Origin: Auricularia sp. M13 | Lineage: Eukaryota; Basidiomycota; Agaricomycetes; Auriculariales; Auriculariaceae | NCBI GenBank assembly: GCA_037042915.1 | Contig: CM073193.1 | Span: 496,001 to 560,000, forward strand | Length of the DNA: 64,000 nt | Direction of reading: 5' to 3' | Shown: in pieces, positions 9,857 through 20,328 of the stretch | Numbering within the stretch: position 1 is the stretch's first letter | How the letters are laid out: every line of letters begins with the position of its first letter | The notes under the pieces: generated by a model | Told to the model about the DNA's origin: nothing | What the model saw: the letters and a program-made list of their open reading frames with translations, nothing else | The model's database searches: none | Translations under genes and position numbers: made by a program

Positions 9857-10859
9857 ATGGCCTACACCGTGCCCATCGAGCTGCCCGAGTCGCGCGAGGA
9901 CTGCGTGTACCTGTGCAGCGCGGCCGAGGAGGCCAGCCGATTCGAAGGTCTGTCAGGGGAAACCCGCCTCGTCGTTTGCAGCAGAGCTGACGACGGGACG
10001 GTGGGCGGGGTGCTGTGTTGCAGATATGGTCACGTACATGCGCCGCGTGACGACGTTTGAGCAGGAGCTGCACATCGACGAGGTACGTTCGCGTTCCAGA
10101 GTGTTGCCCCTGAGTCCAGCCTTGCCTCTGACGCTTGGCGGCGAGCGCAGCGCAACCTGTTCAGCGTCGCGTACAAGGAGCTCGTGGGCCTGCGGCGCAA
10201 GAGCCTGCGCCACCTGACAGACCTGGGCCCGCCGCTGGCGCCGTCGTCGGAGCGCGAGCGCGCGCTGCTCGACGGCCTGCGCGCGCGTGTGCGCGGCGAG
10301 CTCATCGAACTGTGCGAGGAGGCGCTGCGGACGATCAAGGAGAACCTGCTCCCGCGCAGTGTGCACTCCGAGTCGACAGTGTTCTATCACAAGATGTGCG
10401 TCCTCCCCTCTCTCGGTAGCAGGCAGAAAGGGAACGCGGGCTGACGCTGAGCGCACTGGAAGGACGGCGGACTACCTGCGCTACCTCGCCGAGTTCAGCG
10501 CGGGCGCCGAGCGGCAGGCCTACGGCGACCGCGCGGCGGAGGCGTACGGGCGCGCGCGCGCGCTGGCAGACGCGCTGGGCGCGACGCACCCCGTGCGGCT
10601 CGGGCTCGCGCTGAACCTGAGCGTGTTCCACTTCGAGATCCGCAGCGACGTGCGCGAGGCGTTCGAGGTTGCGTCGCGCGCGCTGGACGAGGCCAAGGAG
10701 CATTTCGACGAGATGGAGCAGGTGCACGCTAAGGACTCCATGGTGGTGATGCAGCTGCTGCAGGACAACATCCACCTGTGGTCCGCCGCGGCGAACGAGC
10801 CCCAGGACCATGAGGGGTCCGAGGAGGAGCAGCACCATGGTGAGTTTGATGACATTTGA
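9857..10859 (+). CDS. Divergent 14-3-3 family protein (paralog 2)
   Basis: Exons: 9857-9947, 10024-10082, 10151-10395 and 10463-10859; 263 residues. It reads SREDCVYLCSAAEEASRFED, MVTYMRRVTTFEQELHIDE, RNLFSVAYKELVGLRR, STVFYHKM, TADYLRYLAEF, LGLALNLSVFHFEI and DSMVVMQLLQDNIHLW, so all nine helices appear present. Pocket residues equivalent to Lys49, Arg56, Arg127/Tyr128 and Asn173 are intact, so phosphopeptide binding is expected. It has one intron (10083-10150) that the other two paralogs lack. Codons are strongly GC-rich. The C-terminal tail is acidic. A perfect GTGAGT donor at 10840 opens an alternative end, splicing to 10942-11003 and giving 277 residues; transcripts would decide. Confidence 0.85.
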
Positions 10860-11501
10860 ATTGGAGGGATCCAGATTGGCTGAGACGGTCCAGCTCTCGC
10901 AGCCACTGAATCGGTTGAAGAGAGGAACGGGGCTCATACAGATGAGCATACGCCGCGAGTCGCTGCTACACCGCTGAAGACCGAGTCTGCTGTGGCTGCT
11001 TAGGTCCTGGTTGTATGAGCTTGGGTGTTTTCCGTCTGTCTCTGCTTTGGTACGTTAGCAAGAAGTTCTCCGGTTAATCATTAGAATACTTTTCTACCTT
11101 CGTCGTCGGCTAGCAAGTTGTTCGGTCTTCTGGAGAGAGAAACAGAATCAACGCCGCGAGACGAGAACGCGCGAATGACAGAGTCACATGCGGCTGCATG
11201 GTACATGGTAGTAATGATATTGGCGACCTTGTGTGTGTCTTCTGCGATACATCAGCTAGTAATTCTCTGTTAGATAGCTGAGAAACTTTGCCTGCCTTCG
11301 CCGACTGCAAATCAACGACTGCCTGCGTGTCTGTCGCGATTCCACAGCACTATCAACGAGAAGAAGAGCACTCCAGGCCTTTCCAGCTCAATATATGGTG
11401 ACCACGGCATATTCATATTCAACTTTCCGGGCGAGTTGGACGCAAGTGAACAGGATCGAGACGCGCCGCGAATTCCCGACTTGCTCTTGAACCTCGCGTC
11501 A
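10860..11501. other. Intergenic (possible alternative last exon of the 14-3-3 gene)
   Basis: Apart from the possible alternative terminal exon at 10942-11003 of the 14-3-3-like gene, this stretch holds only the promoter region of the WD40 gene. No other feature was seen. Confidence 0.45.
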
Positions 11502-12818
11502 ATGGAGAAACGCAAAGCACCGTCGCCGCCGCCGTCGGGATCGCTCGTAAAGCGCGCCAGGGGCCCTTCGCCGCCTAAAAACCAAATTGCTATCTCGTCG
11601 GCGGGCGAAGATAGCAAGGGCTTGATACGGACTGTCCAACGAACATCTGGCCTCGAAGCACCCATTGTCAGCCTGGCCGGTGCTCATAGCGTGCGTGAAT
11701 AGTGAATAATGGTGGATAAAGCTGATTTGGTAACACATAGGCCGAAATACACTGTTGTAGATTTGACCCAACCGGTCAGAATATTGCCGCTGGATCGACC
11801 GACAAGACAATATGTTCGTCCTTATTACTTTGCACCCAAACACGCATTGACTGTGCAATTAGCACTATGGCGGACATACCCGCCGACGAACAACTATGGC
11901 CATCTGACGACGATACACAAGTCAGCGGTGCTGGACCTGCACTGGTCGCTGCACTCGCCGCTGCTCTACTCGGTCTCCGCGGACCGCACGCTCGCGCTGA
12001 CGGACGTGACGACGGGCCAGCGCGTGCTGAAGATCCCCGCGCACCGCAAGATCGCGAACGCGCTCGACCGCACGCTCGCCGGCGGCGCGGGCGTCGAGCT
12101 CGTCGCGACGGCGTCCGACGACGGCACCGTCGCCGTCTGGGCGGGCGGCGACGACGCGACGAAAGCGCCCATCGCGACGTTCGAGATCGGGTGCCCCGCG
12201 ACGGCCGTCGCGTGGTCCGCGGACGGCGCGCAGCTGTTCGTCGGCGCGCTGGACAACGCGGTGCATGTGTGGGACCTGCGCAAGCAGGCCGAGGTGTTCG
12301 CGCTCGAGGGCCACACGGACACCGTGTGCAGCCTCGCGCTCAGCCCGAACGGCCACTTTTTGCTGAGCCCGAGCTTGAGCGGCCAGACGCTCGTGCACGA
12401 CGTGCGCCCGTTCTCTGCCGCGCCGAACCGCATCCATCGCTCGTTGGCGGGCCATATGCCCGGCTACGAGAGCACGCTGTTCAAGTGCGCGTGGAGCCGC
12501 GACGACGGCGGACTGCGCGCAGCCGTCGGGTGCGCGGACCGCACTGTGTTGATCTGGGAGGTCGAGAGCGGCAAGGTTTTGTACAAGGTGAGTCGAGTCG
12601 CGTCTTCCTTCCGTGTTGCTGCTTCTGGAGCTCATTGCTCCTGATAGCTTCCCGGTCATAAGGGTTCAGTTTCTGCTGTAGACTTCCACCCGAAAGAGCC
12701 CATCAGTGAGCGAACGGTCAGTTTCATTGTGATTAGCGGTTCTGACGAGAGCGCAGTCTTGACCGGCGGCAAGGACGCTATCATGCTCATGGGCGAAATA
12801 GAGCAGAGTCTGTTCTGA
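11502..12818 (+). CDS. U5 snRNP 40 kDa WD40 protein (SNRNP40-like)
   Basis: Exons: 11502-11690, 11741-11813, 11863-12587, 12648-12705 and 12757-12818; 368 residues. This WD40 propeller protein belongs to the U5 small nuclear ribonucleoprotein of the spliceosome. The N-terminus is basic and proline-rich (MEKRKAPSPPPSGSLVKRAR). The repeats follow: DPTGQNIAAGSTDKTISLW, DLHWSLHSPLLYSVSADRTL, ATASDDGTVAVW, WSADGAQLFVGALDNAVHVW, SLALSPNGHFLLSPSLSGQ, and the end LPGHKGSVSAVDFHPKEPII-LTGGKDAIMLMGEIE. The LPGHKG...HPKEPI...GEIE ending is characteristic of the SNRNP40 family. Family length (about 350) agrees. The last intron is set by the IILTGG junction; a nearer acceptor at 12734-12735 breaks the frame. 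Confidence 0.92.
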
Positions 12819-13613
12819 CGCCTTGGGTTGTACACTAAAAGCGCAGCGCACACCGCGTGCCCATTGTTGAATTATACTTGCTCACTGGCCGCGCTCACGA
12901 TGCGGACTCTGCGTTCAGTTGCACGCGCAGTACCGAGAGTGACAGAGCCCGTGTGCTCAGCGGGCAAGGCTATGAAGCATGACTTGGAGCAAGAGCCTTG
13001 CCTGCGTAATATCTGTCTGATACACGCCGCCCTGATTGACAACTCTGGTCATGTGAAGCTCCAAATGCTGTTTCGGCGAGGGCGGACTCGCGAGTCTGCG
13101 ATGGTCGCTCGAGCGCGTCTGCATCTGGCCCACGTGCAGCAACACACGCTTAGACAGCACCTGCACGTTGCCTGCTACGCCCGCAACGTTCACCGCCGCA
13201 TTGTGCGCGCAATGCGAACGTTCTCCCCCGCCTAGCCCGTGCGGAACAGTGGCGCGTCAGACGACGGTGGCCTTGAACCGCATCTGGATATATGTAGAAG
13301 AAGTCGTCAGAGGACTGTACTTTACCCCGCGAGCCAGTCGTGAGTGGCGGCGGCGGCACCGCGGAGACGCAGGACGCGTCGCGTGCACAAGGATGCTCAG
13401 CGAACAACCCTCTGGGCCCGACATACTAATGCGATGATGAGTTGCAGGCCTGCAAAATGCCTTCTATGACACAAATACTTGTTGAAAGCTGAGCTTTGGC
13501 CTTGTTCCGCATTCTTTCGTTACAGCTGCTTGAACATGAGCCAGGCACCATCATAATCCGGGATATCCGGGAATGGGCAATCACGATGTTTGGGCGCTAA
13601 CCTTAAAGCACCC
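12819..13613. other. Intergenic, no convincing gene
   Basis: About 0.8 kb between two plus-strand genes. Open frames of 80-135 codons exist on both strands, but they lack family motifs or plausible splice-linked continuations. Confidence 0.45.
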
Positions 13614-14624
13614 ATGCCTCTCCCCAAGTCGCTCGCGCCCATCTTCCTCACGCTTACAGCGTTTGGCGTACTGCAGCTGCATGGCCCAGCCGCACGCAGC
13701 GGTCGCTTCGACCTTCGACCTGCGTGCACAGCGCCGGAGAACCCTTATCGCATACCGTACACCTCCAATGCGACGGTCAACGGCCTGCTGTGTGTTCTGA
13801 ACACTCTCTTTGGGGTCATACTCGCCCAGAAAGATGGAAGAGACGTTATATCGTACTTCTTAATTGGTCTTGGGCCGTTGCTAGCCTTTTTGCCGCAACT
13901 GGAGTCCAGCAGGCCAGGACGCTCCATACTGCTCGCGGCGCCGACACTCATTGGGATGGGCTGCCAACTCGCCGGCGCTGGTGTCTTTATGCCATTGTAC
14001 TTCCTGTTCTTCACGCTGGGCTCTCCGGACACGCAGGTTTCGCAGGCAGGCGCAGAGCGCGCGCTCATCAGCACACTCGTGGGCTACGTCGTGCCCACCG
14101 TCCGGATTCTGGGCAGCCAAGCCCCGCGCACGCTCGCCCTGTTCCAGGTCTTCCCCATCCTCGTCGCAGGCTCGGGCTCAATCTGGAGCCTCCTCCGCCG
14201 CGCGGTGCTGCGAGAGCAGAACAACCCGCACACGGCGTATCTGCTCGTGCAGACCTCGTACGCGCTGATCGCCGCCGGCTCGCTGTACGCGCACATCCAA
14301 TACGTCTTCGGGCGCCTCGGAGGCGACGGCAACGGCCTCCTCGCGCTCAAGCAGCTGTTCGTGCCGCTGTACGGCAGGCTGCACAACGCCGCGCCGGACC
14401 TGAACGCCGCGGGCGTGGACTTCATCAAGTGGGACTTAGCGATCAGCGCGGCGGCCACGGCGCTCGCCGCGCTGTTCACCATCGACAGCCCGCTCGACGT
14501 CGTGGTGTTCGCGTCGGTCGTCGTCATTGCGGGCCCCGGCGCCGCGTGCGCGCTGCTGCTCGCTTTGCGCGAGGCGCGGTTCGAGGACGAGCGCCAGAAG
14601 ATTAAGGAGGCCAAAAAGGAATGA
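13614..14624 (+). CDS. Multi-pass membrane protein, function unknown
   Basis: A single exon of 336 residues. The ATG at 13614 is chosen because the open frame upstream has no other ATG and the residues after it form the first hydrophobic helix (LAPIFLTLTAFGVLQL). About seven to eight hydrophobic stretches follow, including YFLIGLGPLLAFLP, GMGCQLAGAGVFMPLYFLFF, LISTLVGYVVPTV, LALFQVFPILVAGSGSIW, SAAATALAALFTI and VVVFASVVVIAGPGAACALL, with a charged C-terminal tail (EARFEDERQKIKEAKKE). The motif PENPYRIPYTSN-ATVNGLLCVLNTLFG recalls integral membrane proteins seen in fungal genomes, some near terpenoid clusters, but no biosynthetic partners lie nearby. I do not assign a reaction. Confidence 0.75.
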   Translation: MPLPKSLAPIFLTLTAFGVLQLHGPAARSGRFDLRPACTAPENPYRIPYTSNATVNGLLCVLNTLFGVILAQKDGRDVISYFLIGLGPLLAFLPQLESSRPGRSILLAAPTLIGMGCQLAGAGVFMPLYFLFFTLGSPDTQVSQAGAERALISTLVGYVVPTVRILGSQAPRTLALFQVFPILVAGSGSIWSLLRRAVLREQNNPHTAYLLVQTSYALIAAGSLYAHIQYVFGRLGGDGNGLLALKQLFVPLYGRLHNAAPDLNAAGVDFIKWDLAISAAATALAALFTIDSPLDVVVFASVVVIAGPGAACALLLALREARFEDERQKIKEAKKE

Positions 14625-15610
14625 ACATCTCATTGTAGACTTGCGCTGTTGTGCATTGGCTGAACTATTTACTTATATATCTATCTCTGACTCAGAATAT
14701 TGCTCGCCAGGACAGCGCCGCTCGCTTGGGCTTCCCAAAGCTACCGGAACTTGCGAGTGGCCAACGTGTGCGTCTTGTCGTCGACGCGTCTGCTCTGCGA
14801 CCTCATCTGCATGCTCGCCTGCTCTCAGACTCGCCGCAAAGTCGCTCCCCGTGATCCTCTTGGTAGGGATGTTACCGTCGAGATCAAAACTCCAAATTCG
14901 AGTGCCAGAAAGATTCCCTCGCCCCAGCGTATCAGCAGACGCATCCTCGCATGACGCGTCGATGTTTCGCATCGAAGCGTTTCTCCCAGTCGGGATCTCC
15001 GTTAAAGAGTACCTCGACGGACCGTACATGGACCCTATACCCGAACGTTATCGTAAGAAGTGGGAAAGTGGTGGAGAACGACGGAAAACGGAGCTTAGGT
15101 GGGAGTTTGGCCCGTGTGACCGCGCACACTACAACAAGCGGGCCTATTTCACGCGAATCCCAATTCAGGTCATTGTCAACGGCCCAGCCCCAAGCCAATT
15201 CTGCGGTATACTATCTCGAGAACGGAGGGCGTGTCCCTGCTCCGCGCATTGTGGCTACCCGTCTCGACAGCCCTTCTGACATCTCGTTCGACCAGGCGCA
15301 GTCGTCTCAGTGCGAGATTCCTCGACTTTGGATACACCTGGCCAGTATGGGGGCATGGGGTTCTTAGACGCGAAGGCTGGTCAGTACGTCGGAGCTCTGT
15401 CACGGCAGAGCAAACTGCATGGATCGCGAGTCATGCCATAGATGACTGTCGATCAGATTGGTTTTCAGCTGTAAGAGTATGTGTCACGTGCATTACGTCT
15501 GAATTGATTTGAATAGCTGTTAACGTCAAAGAAACATTGTGTCCCTATTTTACCAGAATGCCTAGCTATGTGCTACGATTACACATGGTAACTTTTGTGT
15601 CTGATTCATC
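14625..15610. other. Gene-free or undefined region
   Basis: About 1 kb. A plus-strand frame stays open across 14630-15279 in continuation of the membrane protein's region, and minus-strand frames cover 14673-15403. None shows a recognised motif or a clear splice model. It could hide a rapidly evolving gene or be non-coding. Confidence 0.35.
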
Positions 15611-15682
15611 GGCCGCCTGGCGAAATGGCATCGCGTCTGACTACGAATCAGGAGATTGCAGGTTCGATCCCTGCGGTGGTCA
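15611..15682 (+). tRNA. tRNA-Arg(ACG), copy 1
   Basis: 72 nt, intronless. The acceptor stem GGCCGCC pairs with GGTGGTC with two G-U pairs; the discriminator is A. The anticodon loop CTACGAA reads ACG (decodes CGU, and CGC/CGA by inosine). The T arm is GCAGG TTCGATC CCTGC. The mature sequence is identical to copies 2 and 3 on the minus strand. Confidence 0.95.
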
Positions 15683-16367
15683 TCATACTTTTGCTCTACT
15701 GCTTTTGAGGGTGTGGTCTGCGTCTAACCTTTTGCCCTGTTCCCTGGTTTCGTTCTTTGGTCTTTTTCTGATATTATTCTTGTGAATTCAGTTGCGAATC
15801 ATACATATCACCTTGCTTGCTAGGTCCCTCCTTCCTCATAATTGTCCGCTGGGAGACCTGCAACTTTGATCCGAGATTTTGCCACCCGGTCCGCTTGCCG
15901 GCTGAGTCATCGAAAGGCCATTCTGCTCTGCAAACATTGTCGACAACGTGGAATAAGTAGATGATTATTCTTCTAAGAAGAAGACTTGAAGCATTAGTCT
16001 CTAACTGAGTAAATGCGATTTTCTGCTGCGTTGTTTGTTTTCCGGTTGAGTTCAAATTCGCTGTATGGTTTACATTTCACACCTGCGTTGACCTCGGTCA
16101 ACCCCACGTTTGACTCATTATGATAAACTGCATCTGCTCCTTGTAAAGCAAGCAAGGTGCCTGCTGGCGAAGCCGGCCCTCCACGATTTAGGTACTGTAC
16201 CTCTAATTCAGTAGAACGACTCGCGACTACAAGTCTTAGTCAGCGCCGGATCTAATCCCAGTTACCAACACACCATCGCCGCGTCAGCCGGCCGGTGTAG
16301 CACCTCAGCCACGCGCGTCCGGCCGCTGCAGTCTCCTCTTGCCTTTTAACCATTGCGCAGGCACGAC
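15683..16367. other. Intergenic, no gene seen
   Basis: An AT-richer spacer with runs of T after the tRNA (near 15765-15780) that would serve as a Pol III stop. No other feature was recognised. Confidence 0.5.
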
Positions 16368-17413
16368 ATGGGTCCAAATCCCGCTCTTCTGCCTGTGCTA
16401 GCGCAAGTCTTCTACTCGATGTGGTCCACCAACGTTATCTATGCAGTTATCGGCGTCTCGGCGGCTGCATTCATACACACCGAGTTTCGAGACTCCCAAC
16501 CATGCACCGGGGGCCGCAGATGCTCAGAAGCGTTCAGAATCGTTGGATGCTTGAGCCGCGGAAAGCCGCCGGAGAAGAAGGACGTGTGGACAGTGGCGAA
16601 AGACGACGAGGCGGCGTCCGACGAGGAGCGAGCCATCGAGCCAGAGGTTCACAACCTCACCACGGCGATTGAGCGACTACGCTTTGTGCGTCATCTGATT
16701 GGTTTCGTTCCGTTACATACCGGCGATTTGTGCTTACCCATAGATGCCGAGCAGAAGATCGACGCGTTGGCCCTGCGGCGGCAGGCTGCAGCTGCTGCCT
16801 GCGGTTCCATCTCTCACATGGCGCTCCCGCCGTCTCCCCCTCCTCCCATATCGAGCCCTCCACGGTCGCCCACATCTCCCTCGTTCGCGCCCTCGGAAAC
16901 ACCGTAAGTCGGCTTCGCAGTGCAGGTAACTCACTCGGCTGAATGAGCCTCGAAGCCCACCCTCCCCATAGCAGGAGAATGCGCGCGTTTTTCTCTTCCA
17001 TCAGCATACTCCCCGTCTTGGTCATTATTTCTCTGGAGCCCTACGTCTCGCTGTCATCTCGCTCGCCCTGCATCCTGTCCACTGTCTTCATCACTCGTTG
17101 CATTATCCGTCACCTCGCTGTTCCACCATACTCCGTCCTTATTGAAGTGTTCGTAGCCTTCGGTGTACATGGACACCTCAGTTTGTTATGTGTGTCCCCG
17201 CACACCGCTGCCTGCCATTGCAATGTTAGCATTGTCGTGAATTTGCCGGGGTATAGGACGCCGGCCGGCCGCGTGGCAGTCTATTCGTCAGTAAGACGCG
17301 ATGAACCTCCGGACCCTGCGTCGTTTCGATCTACTTATTTCAATCGTGCTGACCTCACAAACTACATATATGCAGAAGGCCGAGGAGCATGGGGATTAAT
17401 TCGCTGGGGCTGA
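16368..17413 (+). CDS. Hypothetical protein with one N-terminal membrane helix; exon ends uncertain
   Basis: Proposed exons: 16368-16701, 16744-16903 and 16972-17413. The N-terminus has one hydrophobic helix (SMWSTNVIYAVIGVSAAAFI), then a charged segment (GKPPEKKDVWTVAKDDEA), a helical stretch joined across the first intron (ERLRFVRHLIDAEQKIDAL) and a Ser/Pro-rich tail. The GTAAGT donor after 16903 is strong. The last exon is open to 17413, but its product looks unlike a conserved protein. A good acceptor (CTGAC branch, TATGCAG at 17375) suggests a different ending in the short exon 17376-17399, KAEEHGD. The gene is probably real at its 5' end; the 3' structure is a guess. No function is assigned. 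Confidence 0.4.
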
Positions 17414-17672
17414 TTCTAGTCTACCTGTAATACAAGGAGCGGGGAGGAAGCTTTCAGGATTTCTGGCGCCCTACTCTCGTCTCTTTCCATGATCAGGGTC
17501 CGAACCCCCTCTCCTTTGAGTGCAGTCATATTTGCAGAATGTCCTGACCCGGGAGCTGATCAAATTTGTTAGACTTGTCATCCGCTCAGAATCTGTGGCC
17601 TATCGCAGGAGGGGAGCTCGGCGTAAATGTTGCCATGGGAATATATCATTTTAAAAGGTTCGCCTTTCATAA

Positions 17673-17745
17673 GGCGCAATAGCTCAGCTGGGAGAGCGAT
17701 AGACTGAAGATCTACAGGTCCTTGGTTCAAATCCGAGTTGTGCCA
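17673..17745 (+). tRNA. tRNA-Phe(GAA)
   Basis: 73 nt, intronless. The acceptor stem GGCGCAA pairs with TTGTGCC, discriminator A. The D arm is GCTCAGCTGGGAGAGC, the anticodon loop CTGAAGA, and the T arm CTTGG TTCAAAT CCGAG. One mismatch (A-C) caps the anticodon stem. Confidence 0.94.
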
Positions 17746-18100
17746 CATCTTTTACTTTTGCCATTTGTGACTTCCCCAGACTTTCATTTTTATAGCCACT
17801 GTGCTGGGGTATCAGCGTTCAATGTAATTTGACACAATTTGAACTTCGAAGGCAGCAGGCAAACGGGTTCAATCCCGGGTTGTGAGCTTTTGCTGCCTCA
17901 AGAAACCAATGGTATCTGTGCCAGCTTTTTTCACCTTGCATCGTTTTTGCCCTATTGTTTCCATAGTCAGCAAGAGGTGTCTTGCGATGTACTTTGCAAT
18001 GCGATACTATTGTCCACCAGACAGATTGAATTGCTTGTACAAGTACTACAACCACGTGAATGCTGTAGCCGACACATACTGAACAACTTGCATAGATCTT
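17746..18100. other. Spacer with a tRNA T-arm-like relic
   Basis: At about 17861-17882 the sequence ACGGGTTCAATCCCGGGTTG looks like a B-box and T arm but has no matching D arm, anticodon arm or acceptor stem upstream. It may be a tRNA fragment or chance. Nothing else was seen. Confidence 0.3.
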
Positions 18101-20121
18101 CTAGATTGCTGCAGCGAAAAGCGGGTTTCTAGCCATAAAAAGATTATTTAACAGCTCGCCCTGCGTCACCTCCCTGCGGCGAGCGCGCACCCGATTCGCA
18201 GACTCGACCGAAAGCAGCGTCGCATTCGCCGCAGAGAGCAGCCGGTCGCATTCATCCAGAGCGGCATCAAGGCCTGCCGCAGCGCCATCGTCGCGTTTTT
18301 GCAGATTGGCCCAATCGCGAACGGAAAGAGCCTCGCAGGCCACGAGTCGGCCGTCCTGCCCTGCAGCGTGCGCCCAGCGCACGAAGGCATAGGCGGGCCC
18401 GCGAGCGCCGGGACGGACCGTCACCAGACTGACGAGGCCAGCGAGCAGGTTGCGCGGCGGCGGGCCGCGGACGTCGAGCACGAGCGTCCAGCCCGGGTGC
18501 CGCGGCGCCGCACTGAGGTCCTGGCCGTCGTCTTCACCGTCGTTCGCGAGGGACGGAAGGCATCCGAAGCTCTCGACGTGCAGGGGCTCGGATGCGTTTG
18601 CGCGCGTCGAGCCTTCGACGGCGGGCTGGGTGAGGGGCAGCGTGCCGATGGCGTGGAAGGCGGCGCGGAGGAAGAAGGGCGTGCTGTCGCACAGCGCGGG
18701 CTCGCCGTATAGGTAGGTCAGTAGCGTGTTCAGGCCGCGCACGACGCCCTCGGCGCCGCAGTGCGCAAGCTCGATGCCCTGCCGCTCGACCCGCACGCGC
18801 GCCGCGCCGGGGTACATCGTGTTGAGCGAGAAGAGACTGTGCGAGGCGAGGGGCTCGGAGAAAGCGTAGACGGTCAGACCCGGCGGCGCGTCTTCTGGCG
18901 TTGCGACGCGTATGCACTCGGTCTTCATCATGTACTGTTCGAATGTCTGCTTGTTGCGCACGGCTTCTGCGAGCGGCGCCGTCGCCAGGAAGGTCGTGAG
19001 CGGGAGGTGTACGGTGAGCGGACCAAGATTCGGGCAGCCGAACGCGAAGAGGTGGCGCAGGCCAGGGAGATTTGGCACGAGTGACTGGACGATGTCGGCC
19101 GTTAGCGAGCTGCTGCCCGAGAGGTCGAGCGTTTCGACGTGCTGGAGCGCATCCTGTAGGAGGTGAAGCTGATTCGCGTGCAGAGCATCCGTTTGCAGCC
19201 ACGGCCTCAGGTTAACATGCGACTCGTGTTCGCGCTTGAGCAGCAGCGCCAGTAGGGCAACGCCTGTCGCCCCAAGAGATGTTGTGACCTTGAGCAGCTC
19301 TTCACGCAGCGCTGCAGTATGGTGCGGCTGTAGGGTCTGCGCGAATGCCACCGTATCCGTCGAATCTGACTGCAAGAAGGCCTGAACGGCGGTCCGAACA
19401 GCAAGCATGGCCAACGTGCCGCCATTCTCCAAGATTTGCGGTTCCACAGACGGTTCAGCGTCCTCATTATCATCAGCGGAGAGATCGACCTGGAAGTCCG
19501 AGGGCCAGGTTTCCGCAAGGGCCGCCAGGCTCACAAGCTCCGTACTCTCAACCAACTCATAGTCTTCCTCCGGCGCAAGGTCTACTAGATCGTAGGGCCT
19601 GCGTCGATGTTAACTTCTCTTGTCCATTGCCAGCCACAATGGAATCCCACCACGCACTCCAAGTAATGAACCGAGTCCAAAGGTTGGCGCGCCCATGACC
19701 AGAAGCAATAACGAGGCTTTGCAGGTTCAGTCAAGTCAAAGCACGTATATCCCTGTTCAAATATCCCAAATTCAGCATTCGCGACGCAAGTGATAGCAGC
19801 CAGCGCGAGGCCCACCTCGTCGTTCTGGCAGGTGGACGGCACCGTATTGCTCCGCAGGACACTCAAGCTGAACATCCTAAGCCGTCGGCGCTCGAGGCGG
19901 AACACGCTCAAGAACAACCCGACGAGGTAGGGGTACTGTTTAGCGGCAGCGAGCTCGCTGGCGATGGCCGCGGCGTTGAACGGGTTGGCGAACGCGCGCA
20001 GCAGCCGCGCGCACGCGGCCAAGACGGCGTGGCCCCAGATCCACTGCGAGTGGAACGCGGCGACGCAGCGGTAGCGGCCGTCGATGCGCGCGACGACGAA
20101 CAGCTGGTGCCGTTGGCCCAT
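18101..20121 (-). CDS. MGQRHQ-family protein C, unknown function
   Basis: Exons: 19816-20121, 19658-19752 and 18101-19598; 632 residues. It has the same family layout as genes A and B: MGQRHQLFVVARIDGRYRC, AFHSQWIWGHAV, NPFNAAAIASEL, GYTCFDLTEPAKPRYCFW, a leucine-rich block (LTADIVQSLVPNLPGLRHL), IELAHCGAEGVVRGLNTLL, RAAFHAIGTLPL, PRHPGWTLVLDVRG and a C-terminal ALSVRDWANLQ. The second exon is 95 nt, exactly as in A and B. The intron before it (19753-19815, 63 nt) has no stop and keeps frame, so a form longer by 21 residues is possible. Coding DNA is richer in GC than in A and B. It sits about 12 kb from the tandem pair, tail-to-tail with nothing recognisable. No catalytic motif was seen. Confidence 0.82.
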
Positions 20122-20328
20122 CGCGGACGCGATGGCAAGAGGCAAGAGGCAAAGTTCGCGCTTCGGAAGCTGTTCCGGACAGGGTAATAGAAGACTGGGA
20201 AGTTGACGTCGATTCTCGTTTTTGACAGATACATATGCACAATAGTAAATCCCTGTCAACGACAGAATTTGAGATTGTGGGGCCGGGGCAAACAGTGTAT
20301 ATGTACGCACCTACAGGCATCAACAGGC

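Noticed and set aside
11867-12661. Plus-strand frame of 264 codons overlapping the WD40 gene
   Set aside because: Arg/Ala-rich shadow of the GC-rich U5-40K exon; the other frame gives clear WD repeats.
12706-12735. Earlier acceptor for the last WD40 exon (TTAG at 12732-12735)
   Set aside because: It breaks the reading frame; the acceptor at 12756 restores the family ending IILTGG.
12828-13235. Plus-strand frame of 135 codons after the WD40 gene
   Set aside because: Composition resembles random frame; no conserved motif or splice link.
14951-15367. Plus-strand frame of 138 codons after the membrane protein
   Set aside because: No recognisable motif and three competing frames; left as undefined region.
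17861-17882. Possible tRNA gene at a T-arm-like sequence
   Set aside because: No D arm, anticodon arm or acceptor pairing could be built around it.
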